In this document: one piece after another, positions 9,505 to 16,307 of the stretch
Layout: every line of letters begins with the position of its first letter
Numbering within the stretch: the first letter of the stretch is position 1
NCBI RefSeq assembly: GCF_900177725.1
Contig: NZ_FXAT01000004.1
Span: 372,001 to 436,000, forward strand
DNA length: 64,000 nt
Reading direction: 5' to 3'
Source of the DNA: Paraburkholderia susongensis
GTDB lineage: Bacteria; Pseudomonadota; Gammaproteobacteria; Burkholderiales; Burkholderiaceae
Made by a program: the position numbers and the translations under genes
The notes under the pieces: generated by a model
Told to the model about the DNA's origin: nothing
The model's input: the letters and a program-made list of their open reading frames with translations, nothing else
The model's database searches: none

Positions 9505-9793
9505 GCAAAATTCCTCTGTATTCCTATCGGACTTTCACGCTAACAGGTGAGTTGAGGGTTCGGCTATGGGCGATGGATGAATTGTGCTGACGAAGTGTTG
9601 TTCACTGGCTTGAAAGCGCCCCGCGGGGATGTGGTGGCTCTGTTGCGCAGTTCAGGCGTGCCGATGTAGGAATGCCGCTTTCGATTACCGGCTCGATGGC
9701 AAACTCGACGGATACGGACCATGCGAGTCGCCGAATGTTCGCGCGATGCCACAGCCGATTCAGGTACGTGTCTACCTCGGCCTACGTAGCGCC
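9505..9793. other. Non-coding gap upstream of the autotransporter
   Basis: No gene with family support is visible here. The stretch should hold the autotransporter promoter. It also contains a short match (TTCACTGGCTTGA near 9602) to sequence beside the pre-toxin remnant near 10645, so it probably belongs to the decayed edge of the toxin/immunity array. Confidence 0.4.
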
Positions 9794-9840
9794 CTATCGG
9801 TACTCGTCGATCTCGATAACGCTTCCACGGTTCCACTTCA
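9794..9840 (-). pseudogene. Remnant of a DUF4279-type immunity gene (C-terminal end only)
   Basis: On the minus strand one frame reads RGSVIEIDEYR followed by TAG. It matches the last residues of the DUF4279 gene at 10801-11217 (GGTIEIDEYR). Nothing recognisable of the rest of the protein survives, because the intact gene at 9856 occupies the upstream sequence. I read it as the leftover end of a second copy displaced by the present neighbour. The match is short, so chance similarity cannot be excluded. Confidence 0.4.
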
Positions 9841-9855
9841 CCGCATCATTTCGGC

Positions 9856-10341
9856 TCAATCGAACGATTCGATAGCGACTGTCCCGCCTTCAATCACCAA
9901 ATGCGCCGCATCGACGCCCGGTGCGAAGAACCGCCAATCTTCGTCTTCCTCGATTCCATCCGGAATGACGATAAAGCGCAGATCTCCTGAAAGCGTGAGC
10001 ACTACGCCGTCCGTTTCGTCTGCTGTCAAGCTTTCGACAATGAAGGTGCCGCGTTCGATCAACATTTCCTGGAGACGGTTTGCGGTCGCGTGCGCCTTTT
10101 CATCGGGACCGCAAAGGTCATCCCGGGTTGCAACAACGACGCCCGCCCGCTCAAGCTGCCAGGTGCATTGAACGTGCAGGGCCCATTCACCGACATATTT
10201 CACCTTGCCTTTAAAGTTGGTGACTTGCCTCAGCAGTCCAAACCCCATGGTAAGCATATCTGCGGCGTGGTTCACGCCACTCAACTTTAACCCTCGGAGT
10301 ACGGACAAGCGACGCTCAATTTCTCTTTGCGTATCGATCAT
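9856..10341 (-). CDS. Probable immunity protein (161 residues, family not named)
   Basis: A soluble, acidic protein without signal peptide or membrane segment. Readable stretches include LRGLKLSGVNHAADMLTMGFG near the N terminus and EDWRFFAPGVDAAHLVIEGG near the C terminus. I recall similar small proteins beside polymorphic toxins but cannot name the family. Its ATG overlaps the TAA that ends the broken immunity-like frame just upstream (TAATG), implying translational coupling in an ancestral tandem of immunity genes. No cognate toxin is left directly upstream, so it is either an orphan immunity gene or protects against toxins of kin. The immunity role is inferred from context. Confidence 0.6.
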   Translation of the reverse strand: MIDTQREIERRLSVLRGLKLSGVNHAADMLTMGFGLLRQVTNFKGKVKYVGEWALHVQCTWQLERAGVVVATRDDLCGPDEKAHATANRLQEMLIERGTFIVESLTADETDGVVLTLSGDLRFIVIPDGIEEDEDWRFFAPGVDAAHLVIEGGTVAIESFD

Positions 10342-10621
10342 TACATATAGGGCTGGATAGAACTGACTACAACCTTTATGCAGGTCAAGCGTATATCGAG
10401 ACCGATGTTGGGCATAAGATCAAACTTCATTAACCCATCCGATTCTCTGGATAGGGAAATATCCATTGCCGAAGCTTCTTCGAAAATGATCGAATCCTTC
10501 TCTGCATGCAAAATGTCCTTACGGCCGAATCATGAAATGATGGGTATTCTTCGAATATTTTAATCAGCAAACTGCTGTTCCTCGCATACTCCCAACCCCA
10601 TGTTTTGTTCTGGCTGTTCAC
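10341..10621 (-). pseudogene. Frameshifted immunity-like gene (PSFHD motif, Imm50-like)
   Basis: Two overlapping frames read as one protein. The first runs from a GTG at 10621 and includes LLIKIFEEYPSFHDSAV. The second, open only from about 10535, continues RKDILHAEKDSIIFEEAS to a TAA at 10341 that overlaps the ATG of the next gene. The PSFHD motif and preceding IKIFEE resemble small immunity proteins I associate with Imm50, from memory. A one-base change near 10515-10535 would join them. Either the gene is dead or the base is a sequence error; the preserved TAATG overlap says the second frame was once its true end. Confidence 0.5.
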
Positions 10622-10657
10622 TAACCTTCCATCGCTCTTGCACTTCACTGGCTTGAG

Positions 10658-10799
10658 GCATCCCTGTTGCTGGCCGGCGCACCGATCACGGCGGCAACGG
10701 TATCGGACAGGGCGTTGTCGTGAGGCATGGCCAAGAAATCGGCGAGCAGTCATTTGCGATTGCCCTCTATGTCGATTGATAAGCGCGAACGGACTGCGG
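10658..10799. repeat. Direct repeat copy A (pre-toxin segment after an immunity stop)
   Basis: About 140 bases closely match 12247-12386 in the same orientation. On the minus strand it begins immediately after the stop of the DUF4279 gene and contains a 27-codon relic, MPHDNALSDTVAAVIGAPAS and onward, before a stop. That peptide resembles DAAVAVVGTLAG in the intact toxin gene at 12626-13498, so the repeat is derived from toxin-gene sequence. Confidence 0.7.
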
Positions 10800-10800
10800 G

Positions 10801-11217
10801 CTACCGATATTCATCAATTTCGATCGTTCCACCCATCGCTTCCATCATCGCGCGGATATCGTCCGGCACGTCGGGCACTCGCTCGCCTGATTCATTGACC
10901 CAATAGCAAAAAAATCTCACTTTCGCTCCCGCGCTTTCAACGTGCAAGCTCAAGTCGGAGCGTGGCAATGCCAGGCGCTGAATCAGGTAGCGTAGGTGCG
11001 GCTCCAGGTTGTCACTACGCACGGCCTTTTCGCTCTCAATGCCCCACACGCCCGTTCGCCGCGTCAGCGCGCGGCCTTGTCCGGTTGGGTCGCGGAGCGG
11101 CTCACCCTTGGTTACGGCTATGTCCGGCGATACTTCGAAATACCGTGTCCACCATTCCGGCACAACACGGTCTCCCGTTATTATGAAGCTTGCTGATGCA
11201 ACAAGTCTGCTTGTCAT
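10801..11217 (-). CDS. DUF4279 protein, probable immunity protein
   Basis: A 138-residue soluble protein with the DUF4279 layout: ASFIITGDRVVPEWWTRYFE at the N terminus, a TGVWGIES segment, a helical middle and a C-terminal GTIEIDEYR. DUF4279 proteins often sit next to polymorphic-toxin modules and are presumed immunity proteins. Here the gene starts 8 bases after the stop of a toxin-like frame (11226-11900), the standard toxin-then-immunity order. Its final residues recur as a remnant at 9794-9840. The domain call comes from recalled family sequence; the immunity role is inferred. Confidence 0.65.
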   Translation of the reverse strand: MTSRLVASASFIITGDRVVPEWWTRYFEVSPDIAVTKGEPLRDPTGQGRALTRRTGVWGIESEKAVRSDNLEPHLRYLIQRLALPRSDLSLHVESAGAKVRFFCYWVNESGERVPDVPDDIRAMMEAMGGTIEIDEYR

Positions 11218-11225
11218 TCGCGCCC

Positions 11226-11900
11226 TTAATTATCGTAACCGTGAAAATTATCAAGGTAGTCGCCGTTGAAGTACACGTCTCCATTTTCCTCAAACTCGAG
11301 ATCATCATTCGGCCCTATACCATTGGATTTTTTGAATCTATGAATCATTTCGCGGAAGCTGGAACTGTCGTAACCGAGCATTTTCCGGGCGTATTTTTCG
11401 TTAGTTGTACCGGCTAGTTCCTCTGTGCCCGTGGCGTCCGGAAAGTCGTTCTCGCTGTACTCGAACGGTTGCGTATTGCCGAGCGGAGTTCGGGCATCCA
11501 TATCGTTGGCCATCGCGACATCCGCATCGGACAGACCGCCATCGCTGCTGCCGCCAGGTATGGCTGCGCGTGCGGCTCGCAGGCGGGCTTGCCAGGTGGC
11601 AGGATCATACTGGACAGACCCGGCCGGGAGAGTCCTCAACGGCGTGCCGTGGGGTCGCGGAAACAGGTCGGCACGAGGGCCTTTGATGGCAAGCAGCGAG
11701 CCCCTGCGCACTTCGGAGAGAAGCGCATTGATAACCCACCAGCCATCGGTGTCGGGGTTGCGGTCCCGAACACCATGTAGCCCCAGCCAGTGACGCTTCT
11801 GGATACGCCTAACCAGATTCAGGTAAGCCGACTCGCGAGCGTCGGCTTTTGTGTTTGTGGAGCGAAGCTTTACTTGGTTGGTCGCTCCGGTGGCGTCCAT
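11226..11900 (-). CDS. Orphan toxin C-terminal module (truncated polymorphic toxin)
   Basis: A 224-residue frame with no signal. Residues of roughly 15-95 are shared with the toxin-like protein at 12626-13498 (VRDRNPDTDGWWVINALL, RRGSLLAIKGPRADLFPRP), but everything before QKR is missing, so the front end is cut off. A linker ending in TQPFEYSEND near residue 143 is followed by an unrelated C-terminal domain (about 150-224) with ARKMLGYDSSSFREMIH and NGDVYFNGDYLDN, like toxin domains I have seen at the ends of polymorphic toxins. The start lacks a good ribosome site and overlaps the previous frame. It fits a displaced module kept for recombination; activity is not predictable. Confidence 0.6.
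   Translation of the reverse strand: MDATGATNQVKLRSTNTKADARESAYLNLVRRIQKRHWLGLHGVRDRNPDTDGWWVINALLSEVRRGSLLAIKGPRADLFPRPHGTPLRTLPAGSVQYDPATWQARLRAARAAIPGGSSDGGLSDADVAMANDMDARTPLGNTQPFEYSENDFPDATGTEELAGTTNEKYARKMLGYDSSSFREMIHRFKKSNGIGPNDDLEFEENGDVYFNGDYLDNFHGYDN
11623..11820. repeat. Near-identical block shared by the two toxin genes (copy 1)
   Basis: About 200 bases match 13104-13301 in the same orientation. The first roughly 155 are almost identical, and the match fades beyond 11820. It encodes the conserved pre-toxin core of both toxin-like proteins. Such conservation, with different C-terminal domains on one side, is what recombination between toxin modules leaves. Confidence 0.8.
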
Positions 11901-12166
11901 TCCATCGGAGCTTCGGTAGTGATTTGCAGGCGCTCTTGCAGTTCAGGGTTCGCGCCTGCAATGGTGAGAACCGCGATACCCCCTAGCTTCCGCGCGTCTT
12001 CGTCAGTGAATGGGGTATCGGAATGTTCGGGGGCATCTGGCGGCACACTAATCGTCATAACGCGATCGATCGCGGATTGGACGAACTGCCGCGGCACAAC
12101 GCAAAACTTCACCTGACCGGTGTGCTCGTCGAAAAAGGCGATAAAAGCGGTTTGTCCTCGACTCAT
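11870..12166 (-). CDS. Unknown 98-residue protein between toxin modules
   Basis: A small soluble protein starting MSRGQTAFIAFFDEH and ending WTPPERPTK. I do not recognise the family. GAGG lies six bases before the ATG. The same frame is open upstream into SFEYTPDAVPE, the linker that precedes the toxin domain in the neighbouring genes. So it may be a separate immunity protein with its own start, or the C-terminal domain of a toxin whose front end decayed. Its 3' end overlaps the start of the next toxin-like frame by 31 bases. The compact alpha/beta-looking sequence and short length favour immunity, weakly. Confidence 0.5.
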   Translation of the reverse strand: MSRGQTAFIAFFDEHTGQVKFCVVPRQFVQSAIDRVMTISVPPDAPEHSDTPFTDEDARKLGGIAVLTIAGANPELQERLQITTEAPMEWTPPERPTK

Positions 12167-12387
12167 GAATAACCTCGACGAGTTTGATAGTTCTGGAACT
12201 GCATCCGGCGTGTACTCGAACGATTGCGCAGTGCCAGGCAGTGTTGGCGTCCCTGTTGCTGGCCGGCGTACCGATCACGGCGGCAGCCGTATCGGGCAGG
12301 GGGCTGTCCTGAGGCATGGCCGCTCAATCGGCTAGCGGTCATCTCCGATTGCCCCATGTCGTTTGATAAGCGCGAATGGACTGAGCG
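12167..12387 (-). pseudogene. Decayed pre-toxin segment
   Basis: Directly after the 75-residue immunity gene, one frame reads PLPDTAAAVIGTPASNRDAN. A second frame then gives TLPGTAQSFEYTPDAVPE, so a small indel near 12238 separates two halves of the linker that stays intact as DAAVAVVGTLAG ... NAQPFKYTPD in the gene at 12626-13498. The relic runs without a stop into the 98-residue frame. It marks a third toxin cassette in the array whose N-terminal part is lost. Confidence 0.6.
12247..12386. repeat. Direct repeat copy B (pre-toxin segment after an immunity stop)
   Basis: Partner of 10658-10799. It starts right after the stop of the 75-residue immunity gene, exactly as copy A starts right after the DUF4279 stop. 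Both copies therefore mark the junction between the end of one toxin-immunity pair and the start of the next module. Confidence 0.7.
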
Positions 12388-12615
12388 CTAGCCAAGGGCA
12401 ATAATTGAGTCGATCAATTCCGCGCCACCTTCGATATCTTCATGCCCAACAAAACGAGACACCTCCATATGTCCATCGTTGAACACGTCAATTTCGATGC
12501 GCTGACCGACAACGGTTACGGAAACAAGCACGGTACCCGGCCGTTGGCGGCTTAGGGAGTAGTGAATTTTGGCAGCGTCGAGTCTGTCAAGCAGGCCATA
12601 CAATGAATGAGGCAT
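12388..12615 (-). CDS. Probable immunity protein of the adjacent toxin (75 residues)
   Basis: A small acidic protein starting MPHSLYGLLDRLDAAKIHYS with a central VLVSVTVVGQRIEIDVFNDG and VSRFVGHEDIEGG. It resembles a widespread small family (helix, then a beta sheet with IE.F.DG) that I recall next to toxin domains ending in FPGQYLD and LKLLNDGRFKK, which is exactly the gene upstream. The ATG lies ten bases after that toxin's stop. No signal peptide is present, so it would act in the cytoplasm. The immunity role is inferred from pairing and recalled family context. Confidence 0.65.
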   Translation of the reverse strand: MPHSLYGLLDRLDAAKIHYSLSRQRPGTVLVSVTVVGQRIEIDVFNDGHMEVSRFVGHEDIEGGAELIDSIIALG

Positions 12616-12625
12616 GGTTATCGTC

Positions 12626-13498
12626 CTATTTCTTGAATCGTCCGTCGTTGAGTAGCTTGAGCGCTTTCCGGGCGTCTTTTACCCCGTCCTGCGCATCGTT
12701 CTGAATATCGTTTAGTGTTGAGTCCAGGTATTGGCCAGGAAATTCGCGCAGCACGGACCCCTTGCACTCGGCTGAAATGATGTCGCATGCATACATGTCG
12801 CCGCGATTGCCAATACCGGCCAGATATTCAGCGTCGCGGCTCACCGTATCCGGCGTGTACTTGAACGGCTGTGCATTGCCGGACAGTGTTGAGGTATCCC
12901 CATCGTGGGCCGGGTCGCTACCATGTGCGCTATCTGCGTTTGTGTAGTTCCCACCGGCTAGTGTACCGACGACGGCGACAGCCGCATCATGCAGGCTGCT
13001 GCTAGCCATAGCGGCGCGTGCAGCGACCAACCGGCCTTGCCGGGTGCCCGGATCATACTGGCCGGACAGCCTGGGTTCGCCGTCCGGTAGATAGACTGCG
13101 CTCGCCGGGAGAGTCCTCAACGGCGTGCCGTGGGGTCGCGGAAACAGGTCGGCACGAGGGCCTTTGATGGCAAGCAGCGAGCCCCTGCGCACTTCGGAGA
13201 GAAGCGCATTGATGACCCACCAGCCATCGGTGTCGGGGTTGCGGTCCCGAACACCACGCAACCACAGCCAGCCACGCTTCTGGATACTCCTGACCAGATT
13301 CCCGTCCTTCTCCCACTCGCGACGGTTCAGTCCGGCAATACCGAGAAATTCCCGGGTATCTGCTTTGGCCTTCTCGAGGTCGGCGGCCTTTCTCAGGCAC
13401 ACCTTGTAGTGCTGCTCATTGCAGATGACATAACGGGCACCCAGTGGTCTCTGACAGTACAGTTCCACGGAGCACATCTCAAATACGGACAGGGACAT
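12626..13498 (-). CDS. Polymorphic-toxin-like effector (290 residues)
   Basis: The most complete toxin gene of the array. Residues of about 1-60 include CSVELYCQRPLGARYVICNE; 60-150 hold the core shared with the 11226-11900 frame; a variable Gly/Asp/Ala linker ends in NAQPFKYTPD near residue 208. The C-terminal domain (about 215-290) has ISAECKGSVLREFPGQYLDS and ends ARKALKLLNDGRFKK, a tail I have seen on polymorphic toxins without knowing its activity. There is no signal peptide and no PAAR, Rhs or VgrG part, and a stop lies five codons upstream of the ATG with no clear ribosome site. The N terminus may be truncated. Delivery route unknown; type VI is possible. Confidence 0.6.
   Translation of the reverse strand: MSLSVFEMCSVELYCQRPLGARYVICNEQHYKVCLRKAADLEKAKADTREFLGIAGLNRREWEKDGNLVRSIQKRGWLWLRGVRDRNPDTDGWWVINALLSEVRRGSLLAIKGPRADLFPRPHGTPLRTLPASAVYLPDGEPRLSGQYDPGTRQGRLVAARAAMASSSLHDAAVAVVGTLAGGNYTNADSAHGSDPAHDGDTSTLSGNAQPFKYTPDTVSRDAEYLAGIGNRGDMYACDIISAECKGSVLREFPGQYLDSTLNDIQNDAQDGVKDARKALKLLNDGRFKK
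13104..13301. repeat. Near-identical block shared by the two toxin genes (copy 2)
   Basis: Partner of 11623-11820, offset by 1481 bases in the same orientation. It encodes the pre-toxin core (RNPDTDGWWVINALLSEV). Sequence on either side diverges in both genes, which limits the exchange tract to this block. Confidence 0.8.
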
Positions 13499-13662
13499 AG
13501 GTGTGTCGACGATCTATCTGAAGTCGCTGCCCGGATCGGCAGCGATCAGAATAAATACCGTGCGACAGGTTATCCGTACATGGGCGACGGCCCAAAATTT
13601 CCTCTACCTCGATGAAAGTGCACACGAGGTCCCGCAGCCAAATGACGGTCCAGAAAAAAAGA
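13499..13662. other. Gap upstream of the toxin array, nothing recognised
   Basis: No gene with family support is visible. One minus-strand frame reads about 45 codons (FIEVEEILGRRP onward) to a stop inside the toxin gene's 5' end and may be a fragment of a lost upstream gene. The array's promoter, if it has its own, should be here. Confidence 0.35.
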
Positions 13663-13696
13663 AAACCCCCGCAAGACGCTAATCTTGCAGGGGTTT
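13663..13696 (-). terminator. Rho-independent terminator after the rhodanese gene
   Basis: AAACCCC and GCAAGA (13663-13676, with one C/A mismatch between them) pair with TCTTGC and GGGGTTT (13683-13696) around a CGCTAA loop. On the minus strand the stem is followed by a T-rich run. It lies 114 bases after the rhodanese stop and insulates the pcm-rhodanese pair from the toxin array. Confidence 0.85.
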
Positions 13697-13809
13697 CACC
13701 ACCCTTTCTGGCAGAGAAGGGGACGGAGGCAGAGACAGAGCGGAGACGACAAGCGGCGCGAAAACCGCCAGTCCTCGCGCTACCTCAAAGCGTCATCACG
13801 CCCGATCGC

Positions 13810-14133
13810 TCAGTAAGTCGGAACAGAAGGATCGACCTGACGCGACCACGCGTCGATGCCGCCTTGCAGATTGAAGACGTTGGTATGGCCGCGCGATTCG
13901 AGGAACATCGCGACCTGGGCGCTGCGCGCGCCGTGATGGCAGATGCAGACGATCTGCGCGTCGTCGTCGAGTTCTTCGCTGCGCGCGGGAATCTCGCGCA
14001 TCGGAATCGACACGATGCCGGCGATCGACGCCGTCTGCAGTTCCCACGGCTCGCGCACGTCGAGCAGCACGGGCGCGGGACGCGAGGTGTCGGCGAGCCA
14101 TTCGGCGAGTGCGGGAGCGGTCAGGTTTTGCAT
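13810..14133 (-). CDS. Rhodanese-like sulfurtransferase
   Basis: A single rhodanese domain of 107 residues, cytoplasmic. The N-terminal LLDVREPWELQ and the active loop CHHGARSAQVA carry the catalytic Cys in the usual C-x-x-G-x-R-S form. NVFNLQGGIDAW is the conserved C-terminal segment. The size matches GlpE/YgaP-type single-domain sulfurtransferases, which move sulfane sulfur to acceptors such as cyanide or thiols; the true acceptor cannot be told. It follows the isoaspartyl methyltransferase on the same strand by 75 bases and is closed by a strong terminator, so the two probably form one transcript. Confidence 0.9.
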   Translation of the reverse strand: MQNLTAPALAEWLADTSRPAPVLLDVREPWELQTASIAGIVSIPMREIPARSEELDDDAQIVCICHHGARSAQVAMFLESRGHTNVFNLQGGIDAWSRQVDPSVPTY

Positions 14134-14208
14134 CAGCGGGAGATCCAGTTCGGGGAACGGCGGCGTGCGCGCCGTCCGTCCGGAGAAAAACGCAACTAAA
14201 AACGCAGC

Positions 14209-14862
14209 TTAGAACTTGAAGCGCGACGGCTGCACCGCGTTGGCGAGCGGCTCGACGTAGGTTTCGAACACGTCGGCGATGCGGTACTGCTTCTCGTCGA
14301 TGCGCGTGATGATCTGCGCCTTCATGACCGGCGCGGTGCCGACGAATGCAGCCAGGCGGCCGCCCACCTTCAGTTGTTCGAGGATTTCCTGCGGCAGCAC
14401 CGGCAGCCCGCCCGACACGCAGATCACGTCGTACGGAGCCGCGCCGGCCCAGCCGCGCGCGGCGTCGCCGGTTGCGACTTCGGCGTTCAGCACGCCGTTG
14501 GCGATCAGGTTGCTCTTCGCGAGTTCGGCCAGTTCCGGCTCGATGTCGACGGTCAGCACGTGCTGCGCGCGATGCGCGAGCAGCGCCGCCATGTAACCCG
14601 AGCCCGCGCCGATTTCGAGCACGCTTTCGTGCTTCTTCACTGCGAGTTCCTGCAGCACGCGCGCTTCGACGCGCGGCGCCAGCATGCGCTGGCCGGCCGG
14701 CAGCGGCACTTCGAAGTCGACGAACGCCAGGTCGTGATAGGCAGCGGGGACGAAATTCTCACGTTTGACGATCGACAGCAGATTCAGCACGTCCTGGTCG
14801 AGCACTTCCCAGGGGCGGATCTGCTGTTCGATCATGTTGAAACGCGCTTGCTCGATGTTCAT
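14209..14862 (-). CDS. pcm: Protein-L-isoaspartate O-methyltransferase
   Basis: A 217-residue SAM-dependent methyltransferase that methylates isoaspartyl residues in damaged proteins and so starts their repair. I set the start at the ATG giving MNIEQARFNM; the frame is open 120 bases further but that part is Lys/Arg/Ser-rich and unlike the family. Family signatures: an N-terminal MIEQQIRPW, VLEIGAGSGYMAALLAHRA for SAM binding, and DVICVSGGLPVLPQEILEQL. It sits before the rhodanese gene. Burkholderiaceae carry this short Pcm-like form; some members of the group have poor measured repair activity, so the exact substrate is an assumption. Confidence 0.88.
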   Translation of the reverse strand: MNIEQARFNMIEQQIRPWEVLDQDVLNLLSIVKRENFVPAAYHDLAFVDFEVPLPAGQRMLAPRVEARVLQELAVKKHESVLEIGAGSGYMAALLAHRAQHVLTVDIEPELAELAKSNLIANGVLNAEVATGDAARGWAGAAPYDVICVSGGLPVLPQEILEQLKVGGRLAAFVGTAPVMKAQIITRIDEKQYRIADVFETYVEPLANAVQPSRFKF

Positions 14863-15113
14863 GATGGATTCGGCGGTTTTGGTTTGGCGAGCGGGCGAGA
14901 TGTGCCGCGGACTTTTCGACCTGATTCTGCTCCGACTTTTTGCCATCGGGTGCGGCTTCGCGGAAAAGCCTTCAGACTGCAAGCCGCATCAGGGTAACTG
15001 CGGAATTGTACCAAATGGCGGCGGCGCGCCTGGACTCCCGTGCACTCGCAACGGCCGCCCCGCAACCGCAACCGGCCCGCGCCAGCCCGGACCGGGCACT
15101 CACGGTGTCCCTC

Positions 15114-15142
15114 GGCGCCCCCTGGCGCCCCCTGGCGCCCCC
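15114..15142. repeat. Short tandem repeat GGCGCCCCCT, three copies
   Basis: Three head-to-tail copies of a 10-base unit (the last shortened by one base) lie in the 365-base gap between pcm and the lacI-type gene. No gene overlaps it. Apart from this and the operator at 15192-15213 I see nothing else in the gap. Confidence 0.8.
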
Positions 15143-15191
15143 GTGTTAATCCCTAGCGATCCGTCCTTGCGATTCGCGGTGGCTTCGTTCA

Positions 15192-15213
15192 AAAATGTAA
15201 TCGATTACATTTT
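15192..15213. promoter_or_regulatory. Perfect 22-base palindromic operator of the LacI-type regulator
   Basis: The half AAAATGTAATC is followed by its exact reverse complement, centred between 15202 and 15203. It ends 14 bases before the regulator's start codon. LacI-family operators are palindromes with a central CG like this one, so autoregulation and control of the downstream transport operon are likely. No second copy was found before the ABC genes, which start four bases after the regulator's stop. Confidence 0.8.
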
Positions 15214-15227
15214 GGCTGTGAGTACCG

Positions 15228-16304
15228 ATGTCCAGAACGTCGTCCAAGTCTTCTCCGGCAGCGTTGCCCGGCGCGGCTGCCGAGTCCGCCAGCCGGCCAT
15301 CGCGCGCGGAAGAAGGCATTTCGATTGCCGGCGTGGCGAAGCAGGCCGGGGTTTCGGTCGCCACGGTCTCGCGCGTGCTGAACGGCCACGAGAACGTGCG
15401 GGCGGCCACGCGCGACAAGGTGCTCGCCACGATCGACGCGAGCGGCTACCGCGTCAACGAACTCGCGCGCAATCTGCGCACGGCGGAAAGCCGCCTGCTG
15501 CTGACGATGGTGCCTGACTTCGGCAATCCGTTTTACGCGGAGATCGTGCGCGGCATCGACAGCGTCGCGCGCCAGCACGGCTACTTCATGCTGTTGTGCG
15601 ACACCGGCGCGGACCCGGGCCGCGAGCGCAGCTACTTCGACATGCTGCGCCGTCGTCGCGCGGACGGCGCGATCTGCCTCGATCCGGACACGATCCAGCA
15701 GGCGCTCGGCGAAGCGTCGCAGGCGCTGCCGTGGGTCGCGTGCTGCGAGTTCGATCCGGCGGTCGGCGTGCCGTACGTCGGCATCGACAACTACCGGGCC
15801 GCGGGCGACGCGGTGCGGCATCTGCTCGCGCGCGGTCACCGGCGCATCGGGCTCATCAATTCCGACGTCGGCTATCTGTATGCGCGGCAGCGTCAGCAGG
15901 GCTATCTCGATGCGCTCACCGAGGCGGGCGTCGCGCCGGACCCGCGCTGGCGCATGAACCTGAACAGCCTCGACTACGAGGCCGGCGCCTCGGCCGCGGT
16001 CACGCTGACGCAGCAGCCCGATGCGCCGAGCGCGATTTTCGCGGTGTCCGACACGCTCGCGATCGGCGTGATCCACGGTTTGCGCAGCGTCGGCAAACGC
16101 GTGCCCGACGATGTCGCCGTGGCCGGTTTCGACGACATCTCGCTCGCCGCGCAGATCGATCCGCCGCTCACGACGATCGCGCAGCCGATGCGCGAGCTTG
16201 GCGAAACCGCCGCGCGCCTGCTGCTGCAGCGCCTCGCGAATCCGCTCGCCACTGTGCCGGGCGTGCTGTTGCCGCATCGCCTCGTGATTCGCGGGAGTGC
16301 CTGA
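15228..16304 (+). CDS. LacI-family transcriptional regulator of a sugar operon
   Basis: A 358-residue LacI/PurR-type repressor. A roughly 30-residue Ser/Ala-rich lead precedes the helix-turn-helix (ISIAGVAKQAGVSVATVSR) and hinge helix (NELARNLRTAES). The effector-binding core follows (LLLTMVPDFGNPFYAEIVRG, AIFAVSDTLAIGV, VAVAGFDDISLAAQIDPPLT). It is the first gene of a tight plus-strand cluster, directly before an ABC sugar importer, and has a perfect palindromic operator just upstream of its own start. It most likely senses the transported sugar or a breakdown product. The start is uncertain because no strong ribosome site precedes it. Confidence 0.9.
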   Translation: MSRTSSKSSPAALPGAAAESASRPSRAEEGISIAGVAKQAGVSVATVSRVLNGHENVRAATRDKVLATIDASGYRVNELARNLRTAESRLLLTMVPDFGNPFYAEIVRGIDSVARQHGYFMLLCDTGADPGRERSYFDMLRRRRADGAICLDPDTIQQALGEASQALPWVACCEFDPAVGVPYVGIDNYRAAGDAVRHLLARGHRRIGLINSDVGYLYARQRQQGYLDALTEAGVAPDPRWRMNLNSLDYEAGASAAVTLTQQPDAPSAIFAVSDTLAIGVIHGLRSVGKRVPDDVAVAGFDDISLAAQIDPPLTTIAQPMRELGETAARLLLQRLANPLATVPGVLLPHRLVIRGSA

Positions 16305-16307
16305 ACC

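Noticed and set aside
9564..9836. 90-residue minus-strand frame
   Set aside because: Arg-rich with no family, and it overlaps the DUF4279 remnant in another frame.
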